From: Glandiceps talaboti
Taxonomy: Eukaryota > Hemichordata > Enteropneusta > Spengelidae
Length of the DNA: 64,000 bases
Assembly (NCBI RefSeq): GCF_964340395.1
Contig: NC_135550.1
Span: 25,780,676 to 25,844,675, forward strand
Direction: 5' to 3'
This document shows positions 1-11,963 of this stretch, piece after piece. The position numbers and the translations under genes are program-made. Position 1 is the stretch's first letter; each line of letters starts with the position of its first letter. The notes beneath the pieces are model-generated. The model had not been told where the DNA came from, ran no database searches, and saw only the letters and a program-made list of their open reading frames with translations.

Positions 1-719
1 GGGTACTCAATTGCAAAATTAAAACAAATGTTATACGGGTATTGGTAAAGTTAGCAGAATATTCAAGTTGCTCTCTAAATTTAAAAAAAATAAAAAGACA
101 AAATAAATTCATATCCTGAAGACATTTGTTTTATCTATTATAAGATATGAAAAGTTAGCCTGAAACTATGTCCATTTCAAAACACTTCATATCAATCTAT
201 TAACAAACAGGAGAACAATGACCCAAAACTATGCAATATTGGAATGTTGTTACAAAAGCATACTTGACTCCTATGGTTACACTTGAACTTGAAGACTGTT
301 TGTCATTCCATACTAACTAATGTAGACAATATGCTTTACATCATGTTATGGTATTGGCCTCATATTCATGGTCTTCTGTTTAATTAAGATATTTATATCA
401 TGAAGGGATGTCACTGAGATGCAGAAGTTAATGACTACAACCCATATCAACACAATAGGGAAGTTGGAACTTGTACACTTACAGATTCAAATGATGGATT
501 ATTATGTACATATCACTCTATTGCAAAGATGAATCAAATACATTGTATATGCTTTTAATCTAGTGCTGGTTACCAAGATTCTTGCAGGAAAGCTATCCTT
601 CAGATCATCCTAGATTACAGGTAGATATTACCATAACTCCAAATAATCCCACAATTCTTTGCATCCGAGTATACTCAGTTTTGATTATATGCAAGCTATA
701 CTGCCAATATTATACTTAC

Positions 720-1516
720 GTTGGGTCTATGCTAGCTCCTGTAGCTGCTTCACTACCAAATGGTACAAGTTCTAATGCCCATAGTGTCAATGCCCTACTG
801 ATTACTTGAACTGAGAAAAATCCGCTATCATCCATGTTTCCTGATGGTTGCTGAAATGAGGAAAGCAGTCACTCATTAATTACTATGATAAATTTTGGAC
901 ATATTTCCAAGTCAAAAATATGTAATGCCTTGTACTGGATATGGGTTGTTCTAAATACATGGAAGATGTGGTATTACAACAGAAATGTTAAATCATATAA
1001 TGTTCCATTTGAACAAACACTGATGCAGATTACTAAAACTATCACTGCTGACAACTTTGCAAATTGTAAGACATATTTTTTTCATTTGCATTATATCAAA
1101 TATTCATTATCATCAAATCGGATGGATTGAAACAATTGTCACTCATTTTAGCACTTCAGACTTTTCTTACAGATGGAGATATACTATGAAGGAGGAGGCA
1201 CTTACAGTTACTGACTATGAGCAGTGTTTTAGCTATTAAAGGAAACCCCTGGTAACTGAAAGGGGGAAAGGAATAAAAGATGAATTTCCTATAAAATCTA
1301 CCATAATTTTGTTTGGGAACCCCAGTAAAATTACAGGGGAACCCTGGTAGATTTTACCTGCTTACCGCTCTTCATAACAAAAACACTGTTGAGTCCAGGT
1401 GAAAAATGAGATGTACAACTGAACAAAACTTTATCTTTGTCTTACACTCATCTCCAGATATAGTGGTGATGGTGGTGGTGGTGGGGGATGTGTGTATGTG
1501 TGTATATGTGTATGTA

Positions 1517-1600
<84 letters not shown>

Positions 1601-3934
1601 GTGGGGGGGGGGGGTTATTGAATCTATAACAAAAATTATATTTGAGTCATCCAGACAATGCACTGGACTAAACAAGACTGTACCAGTAACTTTGAATTTT
1701 ACAAACCTCAAGAAATTTAAGATATTCTGGTGAATTGACACCTCCTTCAGACATTCTGTTCAACTCTTCATCATCTAAGTCCCTTGCCAGAGAAGCAAGA
1801 TCTACTGCTGTGAAATACTCTCCTATCAAGTACACAATGCAAGAGATAAATAGAGGATACTGTATTGTAATTGTTGAGAGCAGCACAAACAACCATCTTA
1901 CCAATATTAACCAAGTTTTGAAATAATATTCTATGAAGGGTTTGATATTTAGACAAGTTTTAGTAAGGTTTGTCAGTGGATGACATGCTAGTGCAACACA
2001 TTTTAACTGGAAAAATTGCATTACAACACATACTCACGAATTAAATGACGATTGGTACAATGTCTCATATATATTTGAAATCTGATCTTAGGCTTTGCAT
2101 AAATGTGCATAATTTATCCAATTGCACTAACTGATAACTTTCCATTGCAACGGTATGTCTAACACATCATCATCATTTTTATAAGTAGTATTGGTGATGA
2201 AAACTTCATCTTAAACAAAGCTTAATATGCTAGGGTCCACTGAAGTATTATTCTGCATACTCTTTATTCGTTATGTCATAAAACGATGATTTTCTTACCT
2301 TGCAGGAGAGCATTCAAGCAGTGCTGGGCACAAAGCGACCCCTCTTGCTGTCATGAAAATGAAATAAATGTTAATCCATAAAGTAATGATAACAAATAGT
2401 GTCCATTCTAACAATATCAATAAGAATGAGTGTAGTAAAGTCACATATTCTCATTATGAAATTTGTAGCCTTTGAATACTTTGCAGAAACTGAAAGGTTG
2501 ACCTGGACCCATGCTGATCACAATAATTATGTTCCTCCCTTACAGTAGAACAGAACAGCATGGACTTCAAGGAAATTATGTATCGGAAACTGAGCTCAAA
2601 CTTTTCAGGGTGGAACTCTTTGATGGCTATTGATATTTGCTAAGGTCAATTTACAGAGTAAAGAACAAGTGTGAATGTTAATCTTAAATACAAACATAAT
2701 TTCCTTTTTACAACCAACATTTCTTGTTCCAGTTTACACATATATGATGCACTCCAGTGTAGTTATATGTTCAAAGGCTACCACTACAGGTATAGATAGA
2801 GCATAAAGTTCATAAACTTATATAAGTGTTACATGTTGTAGCCATGCTCCTTACTGGCCAGCATTTCATATCCTTCCTTGTTTAAACAGAAGAGCTGGAA
2901 TTACAGATAAACTGATAGACTTGTCATTGTCCACACTTCTTTATTATCTCTCACTGCACATGGCTGTAAACTATGCCGCTTCAATCAAGAATAACAGGCT
3001 TAATGACATCTTGTTGACTATAAACATAACTTGCATGACGTTGCATGTCATTAATTTAAAAAACCACCAATCCTACAAAACTAATCGATGCATCAAAGTA
3101 CGTGTAGGGTCTATGATCAAAGCAACTTTTTATAACACTTTCCCAACAATAACGATAGATACTCCTAGTCTAGTCCTGCTTGCATACGGAGGAATTCGGG
3201 ACTCGATTCTGACAATTGTCCCTCCCAAGTCAGTAATACAGACTCGTGCACCGTCATGTAAGCAGGACTACTCCTAGTCCCACTTTGAGATGTTTGTCTA
3301 CATTTCATCTTTTATCAACTGGTCATCGGGGGGGGGGGGGGAACTTGGACATAATATCTTTACATTTTTAACCTTGAAACTCGAGAATTTAAAAGGTTAG
3401 ATATTGATTCGGTTCACAGTATAGTCGGTAAAAAAATAAGGGGTGGGGCAGACATTTGTCTAGGAACATTCACTGCAACTTTGAACTTATTTCCGATCAC
3501 CAACAACGTTATTTCATGGACATTTTCAATTCGACAAATACTAAAATCACAGAATATATATAAATCAGTCATAGATGATGGCCAAAGCCAAATATTGGGG
3601 AGCTAAATTCTCTTCAGCTTTCTTGAAAGGTCGTCATCTGCTCGCCTTTGATTATACGTTCTAACCATGTTAGTGTAGTAAACATTCGCAAGATCATAAC
3701 ACACAAAGCTAAGTTGTCAAGGATTTCATTCGCACACCTGAGTCCGTATGATTTACTTGAATAATTGATTCCATGCCTCACTTCATCGTAGCAATTTTCA
3801 CATATGAAGACTCTGAAGTGGCATTTTCTGTTTGTCATTCAAATTTTAACAGAGGAGTCACAATTTTTTCTCGTTCGGACAAAACTCGAAGTTTTTTGAC
3901 AAATGCTTACCTTTTCGTGAAAGATAGACTCCAT
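720..3934 (-). CDS. ATXN3: Ataxin-3 (Josephin deubiquitinase), first four coding exons; continues past the left edge
   Basis: Ataxin-3 is a cysteine protease that trims ubiquitin chains in protein quality control. Four minus-strand coding exons join in phase: 3934-3911 (MESIFHEK), 2347-2299, 1822-1707 and 850-720, all with GT-AG borders. The protein begins MESIFHEKQEGSLCAQHC, almost the same as vertebrate ataxin-3. Gln9 (oxyanion hole) and Cys14 (nucleophile) of the Josephin domain are present. Exon 3 encodes GEYFTAVDLASLARDLDD and a MSEGGV stretch; exon 4 encodes QPSGNMDDSGFFSVQVIS. The last visible exon ends in phase 2 after IDP. The catalytic His and Asn, the UIMs and any polyQ tract would lie left of base 1, and I see no further exon in 1-719. 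The exon borders of the first two exons match the human gene as I remember it. It shares its 5' region with NEK2. I am very sure of the identity. Confidence 0.95.
1487..1614. repeat. (GT)n microsatellite ending in a poly-G run
   Basis: TG dinucleotides with a few TA interruptions run from about 1487 to 1603, followed by about ten G. It lies in ATXN3 intron 3, about 90 bp past the exon 3 donor. Long open frames across it in several frames are repeat artefacts. Confidence 0.95.
3171..3270. mobile_element. 100-bp MITE with TAGTC termini and 9-bp target duplication
   Basis: The left end reads TAGTCCTGCTTGCAT and the right end is its inverse with one mismatch (ATGTAAGCAGGACTA). The 9-mer CTCCTAGTC flanks both sides exactly (3162-3170 and 3271-3279). 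It lies in ATXN3 intron 1. There is no coding capacity. A second member lies at 63282-63425. A 9-bp duplication is typical of Mutator-like elements, but the superfamily call is an inference. Confidence 0.85.
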
Positions 3935-4388
3935 CTTGAAAGTGACGTCATCTATACGGCTTTCCCAGCATCCTAGTGAAATGCAAATGCAAACCAATCA
4001 AAAATTAGCTTATCGTGTCACTAGCCAATCAGCACTCAGGGTTATGGAACGAATTTTAAAATCACAGACAACGTGAGTATCGCCATTTCTCAGGAGCGTT
4101 CGTCATTGCCATCTACATTTGTAATATTTGACGCTATATATCGGATGTATGTGGCCCACGTCTTTGTATGCACACTTAGGATACTGTACCCATAACTTTT
4201 TCCTTACTCCAGAATTATCGAAGCCGGAGCAAGTGTAAGAAGGTGGACCCCGGTGCTAGCTGTGAAGGCCTAGGTTAGGGACCATTGAGTGCAGTGCAGT
4301 AGGAAGGTAAACAACTCGTATTTGAGCGAACCGGACAACTGTTTCGATTATCGACGACGTAGAGATACTGATAGGAAGACAAGAGAAA
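3935..4388. promoter_or_regulatory. Bidirectional ATXN3/NEK2 promoter region with two CCAAT boxes
   Basis: The start codons of ATXN3 (minus) and NEK2 (plus) are only 454 bp apart. Two CCAAT pentamers in the same orientation lie at 3994-3998 and 4025-4029, 31 bp apart, and an octamer-like ATGCAAAT lies at 3981. Paired CCAAT boxes about three helical turns apart are a known NF-Y arrangement in cell-cycle genes such as mitotic kinases. No TATA box is evident. The transcription start sites cannot be placed from sequence. Confidence 0.6.
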
Positions 4389-7300
4389 ATGCCGTCCAAG
4401 CTGGAAAACTACGAGCAATTGTATACAATTGGCTCAGGCTCCTATGGAAAATGCAAAAAGATCCGTCGAAAAAGTGATGGAAAGGTGAGTACTTTGTTTT
4501 GTTTCCAACTTGTCTGTTTTCGTTGCAACATGCCAGGACAAAACATAGCATAGTTACAAATTAACGTTGACCCAAGACTTTCTTTCCTTCACGAAAATGA
4601 TACACCGTTTGTCATTCAATCGTTTAAAAACCACAAGAAATCTGTGTACGATAACTTAGATTATATTTCATAGTCAAATATTTCCGTAGGCATTTATACA
4701 GATTTTTGCTAATCAATTTAAAAGGAACGAAATATGTAAATGAACTTGTCACACTGCAGTACCACAAACAATGAGTGATTATGTATCTGTTTTCATTTTA
4801 TCCATTGTGACACCGTTATACTTCTTTGTCGGGGATAAAGTTTCCCTTTGCATTGAAGACAGTAGAGAAACGGTTAAAATGGCCGTTGTTGGTGTATATT
4901 ATTTGATTTTCAAATTTTTGAAGTTGGTGGACTTTCTGTATTTACATGTAATTCAAGTTACTCCTGATCCTACAGGCTTCTCTATAAAATCGGCAATATG
5001 AAGTATCCTGTAGCTATCATGATAGTTTCCAAGTTATTTATACAAGTTATTCATAAAAGAGCTCGGAATAGCCGTCTGTGTTCTAACATTGAACTGGATT
5101 TGACCATGGATGTATTACATATGATATTATTATTATTATGAGATAGTATGGTTTGACATTCACCTTGTTATGTACTTAAGCTGGATGTATCAGGGAGTCC
5201 CTAATACATCCGTGGTACTAGTTTTAGTATGAGATATTGTAGAGGAAAGTAAATCCAAACCAATACTTGTAGACATGTATATAGTGTGGTTTTTTTAAAA
5301 CTGTTTATGACAGTCGTAACCATGGAAGCCTCTGGTACACAAATGTGAGTGTAAGAAAGTGAGTAAACAAGGAAAACACAGATGAATCTCTCATAGCAGG
5401 TTTTATTAAATATTGTGAAGATATAAGTTGCTAGAGAAAGTTACATATTATATGATAATAAATATCTTGTATAATGCAATGTAAATTTGATTGCAATAGT
5501 ATAATGAATTAATGTGACTTTTATGTCAATTTATTAGATTTTGGTATGGAAGGAGATGGACTATGGGAAGATGACAGAATCAGAAAAACAGATGTTGGTA
5601 TCTGAGGTTAATTTACTCCGAGAACTGAAACACAAATACATAGTAAGATACTATGATCGTATCATTGATAAAGGCAACACCAAACTTTATCTAATTATGG
5701 AGCATTGTGAAGGTGGTGATTTGGCCAGTCTCATATCTAAATGTCGCAAAGATAGGTAAGTGAAGTCAGTTTCATATCTAAATGTCTCAAAAATCTGACT
5801 AAAGATACAAATGTAGGTAATTAACTTTGGCCTGTCTGATGTTTAAGAAATGTCACTAAGATAGGCAAGTGAAGCCAGTTCAATATCTAAGTGTCGCAAA
5901 GATTGAAAAGAGGAAAAATTTAGCCTACTGTAGCAATCCACTCATTTACATTTTTCTGTTCTGAGGTTCTATAGCTTTCCATGGGCAGGACAAGTGACTC
6001 TGCAACTGTTGTTCCATGATAGAATGACAGAGTCATCTATCCTCTTAGTAAACAAGTTATAACAACTTCATTCGTTCCTCAGTTGCTAATCTTTTGGACT
6101 GTGAAACTGTGTATTTGGACTGTGAAACTGGATGTCATTGTAGTCTTTTGTAGTGAATCAAATTGTGTGCTTGCCAGAACATTGATAGAATAGATTGCAT
6201 AACCAAAACTTCTTTTGTTGAGGACTTTTGTGATGTCAATACAAAACAAAAAAAAGACAAATCCTGAGCTTTAATTGTCAAACAGACTTTTCAGACTCGA
6301 TATTGTATCTAGTAAAGACAAGGTGATGCCAAGTAATATACCCAATGGGTCGTATTATCATCGTCTGGTGCATGTATCTATTGTTAGTAGTACCTATTTC
6401 AAAATCCTATGTTGAGAATTTGTGATTGTAACTCTGACCACTTTTCATTAATTTTTGAAAATACCAAATATTTAAATATACCAACCTTTTACAAGAAAAG
6501 ATTTTATTTTTCGAAATGACTTAATTACTTGTTTACTAGGCAATAATGCACTTTATGCAGTGACTTGATGTCCATGTGTAAACAAATTATTATTTTGTGG
6601 GATGCTGAAGTGAAGTGATCACTTGGCAGTCATACATGATTCAGCAAGTACAACACCATAAGAAAGAAAATAAGAATGAAACTCATACAAAAAGAATATT
6701 GCAATTGCAGTTACTACATAATATGTACAGCTACAGCAACATACAGTTTCACTTTAGTATGCGTGTATTACAGTACATATATATTACAGTTGTACTATAT
6801 ATTCTGACATTTCCGTGTGTTGATGTGTATACATTAAAACTTAAATTGAATTCATCTACTCAGGAAATATCTGGAAGAAGATTTTATCTGGAAGATTTTC
6901 CTACAGCTGACATTAGCTCTACAGGAGTGTCACCGTCGTAGAGAAGGACGAGCTATTGTACATCGTGATTTGAAGCCAGCAAATGTTTTCCTTGACAAAG
7001 AACATAATGTCAAACTTGGTGATTTTGGTCTAGCAAGAGTTCTCAGTAATGACACAAGCTTTGCAAAAACATTTGTTGGTACACCATACTACATGTCACC
7101 TGTAAGTACTTGAAAAGAGCCTGAGACTAACAAAAGCTGCATTGTGGATTTGAAAAAAATGCATGGCGTAAACTTTGATGTCATGTTTTATGCAAAAATG
7201 GGAAAAAAGAAAAACTGAAGGGGGGGGGGGGGTGTTTGTTTTTACCATGTATTTATTCAGATTTTCTTACAAATATTTCATATAAATGTAACCATAAACT

Positions 7301-10300
7301 GTCTACCATATGCCAATGAAAAAACTTTTTTGTGTCATTACACACATATATACATATAATATACAAGCAACAACACATTAAGTAGCAGTCATATGCTGTC
7401 CTATTTGCATATTATACTTTTATGGCAAGTATATATACTTAGGGGTGATAGAGATTTCAATAATGATAAACTACAACCATTATCATAAATTTATTATATA
7501 GTATACATCATTCTTAATTGAAAATGACTACAAGAACTGACTGGTATGAATTAAGCCATCATCAGAAGGCTCCCACTGGTTGACATATATATAACTACTA
7601 TATTTTCTTGTATTGTAATAATCAATGCAGGCAATAGATGACATGTATTCCATTATTTTCTAACCAATGAGAATGTACCTTCGAAAGGCTTCATGTGTTA
7701 TCAACCAAATCATTCATTATCATTAGAAGTACCAACTAGTATCACAATGTCAACTTCCACAGCTTCAAACATGTAAATTGTTGAAATTATATCATGGCAC
7801 AAACCCACAATAATGTCATTCCTTCTCTGTCTCTTTCATAGGAACAAGTAAACCACCTGTCTTACAATGATAAGTCTGACATCTGGTCCTTGGGGTGTCT
7901 TCTGTATGAGATATGTGCTCTAAGGTAAAGACAGTTTGATGCAATTTCCATTTATATTAGGGTTATACACCTCATATCTACAAGACAAAATTGTTTGCTA
8001 CAAACTAGAGTCAAAGATGAATGTACTACTGCTAGTACATGTACTGCTACTAGTAATTTATCGTGAAGTCTAACAATGCCACTCATTTCAAAAAAGAAAT
8101 CCATTTTTGAAATCAACCACATACCTCTCATTTGGCATTTCTACAAAAAAGTTTATTGTGTATATATTGATAAAGTATTTTGATAATAGGTTTACACGTA
8201 AATCATTCCATGATTTCCCTGTGTTTGTTTATAGTCCTCCATTTACAGCTCTGAACCAGAGAGCATTGTCTGAGAGAATACGAGAAGGAAAGTTTCGTCG
8301 TATACCGTCTCAATATGGAAATGAACTCAATGGTATTATTTCTGATATGTTGAAAGTCAATGTAAGTAGTCTCCTTTATTTCCTTTGTAATTTTATGGTG
8401 ATGTTATATGTATGTTTATGAACTTTTGACAAAAATTGTGTTTCATAATGACACCAAGTTTATGTAATATATGCCTAAAATATGAAATGAATTATGTTTG
8501 TCTGAAATTAAATGCTGAGTGAGTTTGTTATTTATTCTACAGTATGTTTTATACCTATACATGTATTTGACCACATCAGGTTTGTATTGTTTTCTGAATT
8601 GTAATTTTAACTGATGACTCTTTCTTGATTTCCCCTCATGGGATCAATAAAGTATATATTATTGTTTAGAAAGTTTATTATAAAATACATTGCAAGTGAA
8701 ATGTTTACCATTGAACAACCGCTTAAGGTAGAATCCATAGGTTTTGGCTATTACGGTTATAACACTGTAAACATCTGTACACCATACTGATTTCTTTACA
8801 GGATGTCATGAGACCCAGTATTGAGGAACTCCTCAGGTTACCAGCTCTTTCATCAAAACAAAAAGAGCATGATAGTCTTGAAAGAAGAGATTCACTCACA
8901 CGTAGGGAAGAAACTGTAAGTGCCAAAGAGAAAAGACTTGAAGACAAAGAAAAAGAACTAGAGAGGAGAGAAAGGGAACTGTGCAAGAGAGAGAAAGTTA
9001 TAGAAGAGAGACTTGCCAGGTAAAGGATCAAATTCTGTCAAATTTTTGTTCCCAAGGAGGAATGATTTTTGGCAAGATGCCCAAATTCATTGTCAAACTG
9101 ATAGCGATATTTACATATGTACAAGTATGTAAATTTAAAGATCTTTTACATGCTTAGGCAGCCTGGCTCATATGCTGCAGTCTACTATTGAAAGTCTACA
9201 TATTATGATGTATGTACCAGTGATCATGTCCATTGATAGGCACACATACTATTAGTTTTTGCAATACTGAAAGCATTATTGCTACCTTTATGAAAATGAG
9301 CATGCAGTCATTCTATACATGTACACTCACACTTGCAGTGCTTTCTGCTGTTACACTCTTGGAAGTACAAATACAGAGAACTACTATGTGGTATCAAATT
9401 AATTTTGAAGGGCAAACAATCAAATGACCAAAATGGAGGATATTTTGTAGGAGTGGAAACACTGGAAACAAAATACTCTACACATAAAATTGTGCCTTTC
9501 CACTTCCTTGTATGTAATTTTTGTTGTTTTCTTTTACAGAGCGGAGGCATCTGGTGTACTGAAGGATCCAAGCAACCTTGGACTGCACAACCGTGTCAAA
9601 GAACTAAAGTCAGAAAAAGGTACAGCTCTTAAAAACAAACATAGTAAAGTTATGCCAAAAGATAAAGAAAATAGTAAAAAATTTACCCAAGTTTAGATAC
9701 AGATATTGTTTCATACTAGAAATATGGCAAATATCCTCTCGTATTCAGTGCATGACTTCACATTTATGAACATAAAAACAAAAACTGATAGACTATGCCA
9801 ATTGTGTTGCCAGCAAAATGTTACAAATTTTGTTTTTGAAATATTGAAGTAATAATATACATTAATCTATGCCATGTCAAGGAAATTTATGTAACCGCTT
9901 ACAGGTAATAGACTGTTATTTTTAGTCAAATTTGATGATAAAGACTGCCCTCACAGTCACGCAAACCATTGTACTGTGTACACACTAGAAAAGGAACTCA
10001 GGAATGCTTACAATGTTTTCCTTTGATCATGTACATATCACTCATTTCTGATGGCAACAGGCCAGAATGTTTTACAACTCATTACTTGTATGTACACTAT
10101 GCTAAATGTATGACAGACCTGGTGAAATGTTCTCTTCACAACCAGCGTCACAGTATGTGATGAATGTATAGTATACAGATGTCTTTTCTGTCACCTTTTC
10201 TTCATTTCAATTGTGTTCTGTCACCTTACAGTTTTTTGCTTGTTGTATGTCATGTTGTTCAATATTTTGTTTAGAAACATGTACTTAAATTAACTTGCAT

Positions 10301-11187
10301 ATATGCTAATAAAGATGTAAAAATTAAAAAAACAATTTATGCTTCCTTTATTTATCCAATTTGACTGGACCAGTTGACTGATGCTGCAATATTTTGGGTT
10401 TGGACATCATAACTGGACAATTCTCCCATATCATATGATACATTATGCTATGGTAACATGTGGTTTCAAAAAAAGATTTACGTTATGGAATGTTTCTGGC
10501 AGATATGCTGTTCTGAACAACCATGTGTTCTCCCCTTCATAAAATCTCTCTAACACCATAGGTTGTTGAGTTACCATTCATAGCTGTTCTTGATCAGTTA
10601 GACTGAAGTTGTCACAGATCTCAAATTTAGTAGTTGTCACCTTGCTTATCAGTTCCTATTCATCAGTGTTGCAACCTGCTCAATGTATACTACAATTTGA
10701 AAATTATGCCTTGTCCAAACGATGAATTCAAATTCTTTAATTTTAGCTTGTGCTTTAGAGCTGTAGCACCACAATGGAACAAATGGGAAAAGATACCAAC
10801 CATGTGTCTTATACCCTCAATATATTCCATAGTTCTCAACCAGTGACTGGTTCATTGAAAAGTGACAAGCCTACTGAAACACTCACACTTTTGGAATAGA
10901 AATGACTTTCCATAACACTCTTATTTTCCTCCATTACTGCAGATTTCGCAGAAGAAATACATCCAGCATGCTTTGGACTTGACTCTAACAAGACGAATAT
11001 GAAAAGATATCCAGTTCTGGGCAAAGAAAATGACTTACACCAGGATAGTTTGCAAAGTGATGATAAACTTTGCAAGATGATTGACTTGAGGGATCGACTC
11101 TACAAGGCTAAAATGCGAGGACTCGAACTGAGAAATGTTGAACTTACCTCCAGAATTAAAAGCAGGCAGCTCTTGGGAATGAGATGA
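4389..11187 (+). CDS. NEK2: NEK2 serine/threonine kinase (NIMA-related), complete, eight coding exons
   Basis: NEK2 drives centrosome separation at the G2/M transition. Exons: 4389-4484, 5538-5755, 6864-7101, 7842-7924, 8235-8361, 8802-9019, 9540-9619 and 10943-11187. All are GT-AG and in phase, giving 434 residues (human NEK2 has 445). Kinase landmarks: P-loop GSGSYG at 15-20, catalytic Lys37 in VWKEM, HRDLKPAN with Asp140, DFG at 158-160, and GTPYYMSP in the activation segment. Residues about 290-350 are a charged Arg/Glu/Lys coiled coil, where vertebrate NEK2 has its dimerisation zipper. The last exon has a KEN tripeptide (GKENDL) and ends SRQLLGMR, matching the KEN box and Met-Arg tail that target NEK2A to APC/C. 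I see no KVHF-type PP1 site. A tandem duplication copied the exon 2 donor. The gene is convergent with NDUFB1. Confidence 0.95.
5102..5217. repeat. Small inverted-repeat element in NEK2 intron 1
   Basis: The left end ACCATGGATGTATTA is matched in inverse by TAATACATCCGTGGT near 5203-5216. An inner GGATGTAT also pairs with the right end. It is about 116 bp, has no coding capacity, and is probably a degraded MITE. I see no clear target duplication. Confidence 0.45.
5721..5905 (+). repeat. Tandem duplication covering the NEK2 exon 2 donor
   Basis: The end of exon 2 and its donor (5721-5765) recur in part at 5766-5800, and the pair recurs at about 5827-5873 and 5874-5905. The copy at 5827 keeps AGATAG followed by GCAAGT, a GC-type donor, instead of the true GTAAGT at 5756. 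The copies are diverged by substitutions and small indels. Confidence 0.75.
8600..8668 (+). mobile_element. 3' tail of a LINE or LINE-tailed SINE, in NEK2 intron 5
   Basis: TTTCCCCTCATGGGATCAAT followed by AAAGTATATAT closely resembles the conserved 3' end of CR1/L2-type non-LTR elements common in aquatic animals (GGGATCAATAAAGTAT and then a short repeat). No open reading frame is attached, so this is a 5'-truncated fossil. It also supplies an intronic AATAAA. Confidence 0.5.
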
Positions 11188-11793
11188 GGAGAATGACAGA
11201 AGGAGAAGGAACAAATACTTCATGACAATGTGATATTTATCATGAGAATGTATATATGCTCTTTGCATGTAATATCTGTATTGCCAAAGTTGCCATTATT
11301 TTTTTCAAGTTGTTTTCTTTGTTTTTTACAACGTCGGGAGTATTAATGTACAACTCAAGTTGAAGGAAAAAGATGCGCCAGGACAAAGAAATCACTTGTA
11401 TTGTGTGTAAAAAAGCAAGAATCAGGATGACAAATAATTTTAATTACACAAATTTACTGATTAATAAGCTTGCTTTACATTTACTGAATAAGGAGAAATT
11501 CTAATCAAGAGTACAAAAATGTATTGATGTGTATAATCTATTTTATATTTGTGCCTGTATATACTAAATGCTTTTCAAGATCAACCAATAAACACAAAAC
11601 AATAAATCAAAACATTTGCAAGTCCTTGATATTCTTCATTCCAGGTATCTTCAGAAAACAGCATCATCTAGATAACTCCTCAATTCTTGAAACTTTCCTT
11701 CTTGCATGCTGTAGATGAACCACTATAAACTGTTCCAAACATTCTCTAACTGTTTTTGTAACACCCACGCAGCATCACGTTTGGTGATTCTCA
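11188..11793. other. Convergent 3' flank of NEK2 and NDUFB1
   Basis: The NEK2 stop (11187) and the NDUFB1 stop (11794) face each other across about 600 bp. Plus-strand AATAAA signals at 11587-11592 and 11601-11606 are the likely NEK2 polyadenylation signals. The minus-strand AATTAAAATT near 11430 could serve NDUFB1, in which case the two 3' UTRs would overlap. I see no gene here. Confidence 0.5.
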
Positions 11794-11961
11794 CTACCTC
11801 CATGCTTCTTCGCCTGGTTTTAACTCTCTCCTATACAACACTGACTTGTTCTTGAATCGACTGAATCTTAGGTCTTCTCTCCTATCCAGATAGTAGCCAA
11901 AACTTGCAAATATAGGTGTGATCGACACCCACCACCACTTCTGGAAAAACTGGAGAACCAT
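11794..11961 (-). CDS. NDUFB1: NDUFB1, accessory subunit of mitochondrial complex I
   Basis: This 55-residue protein begins MVLQFFQKWWW and ends RRELKPGEEAWR. It matches the family in length (human 58) and in order: a single membrane segment (about residues 8-24), then YLDRR, RFKNKS and LYRREL-P-EE, where human has YLDRKSD, FRNKSML and FKRELQPSEE. NDUFB1 is a supernumerary inner-membrane subunit of NADH:ubiquinone oxidoreductase. The coding exon starts two bases before the ATG, at 11963, after an ATTACAG acceptor, so the 5' UTR is spliced; a good donor at 13752/13751 (CATAG then GTAAGG) probably ends exon 1. The ATG matches the human start, and the single coding exon is uninterrupted. The reading frame is short and easily missed. 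I am confident of the identity. Confidence 0.9.
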   Translation of the reverse strand: MVLQFFQKWWWVSITPIFASFGYYLDRREDLRFSRFKNKSVLYRRELKPGEEAWR

Positions 11962-11963
11962 GT

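Noticed and set aside
1406-1741. Long open frames rich in Cys/Val or His/Thr on both strands
   Set aside because: They are translations of the (GT)n microsatellite and are open in several frames at once.
7218-7231. G- or C-runs here and at 3328, 37961, 51888, 54642 and 59385 as possible G-quadruplexes
   Set aside because: Single homopolymer tracts of 10 to 14 bases, without the spaced runs needed to support a defined quadruplex call. Homopolymer length is also error-prone in assemblies.
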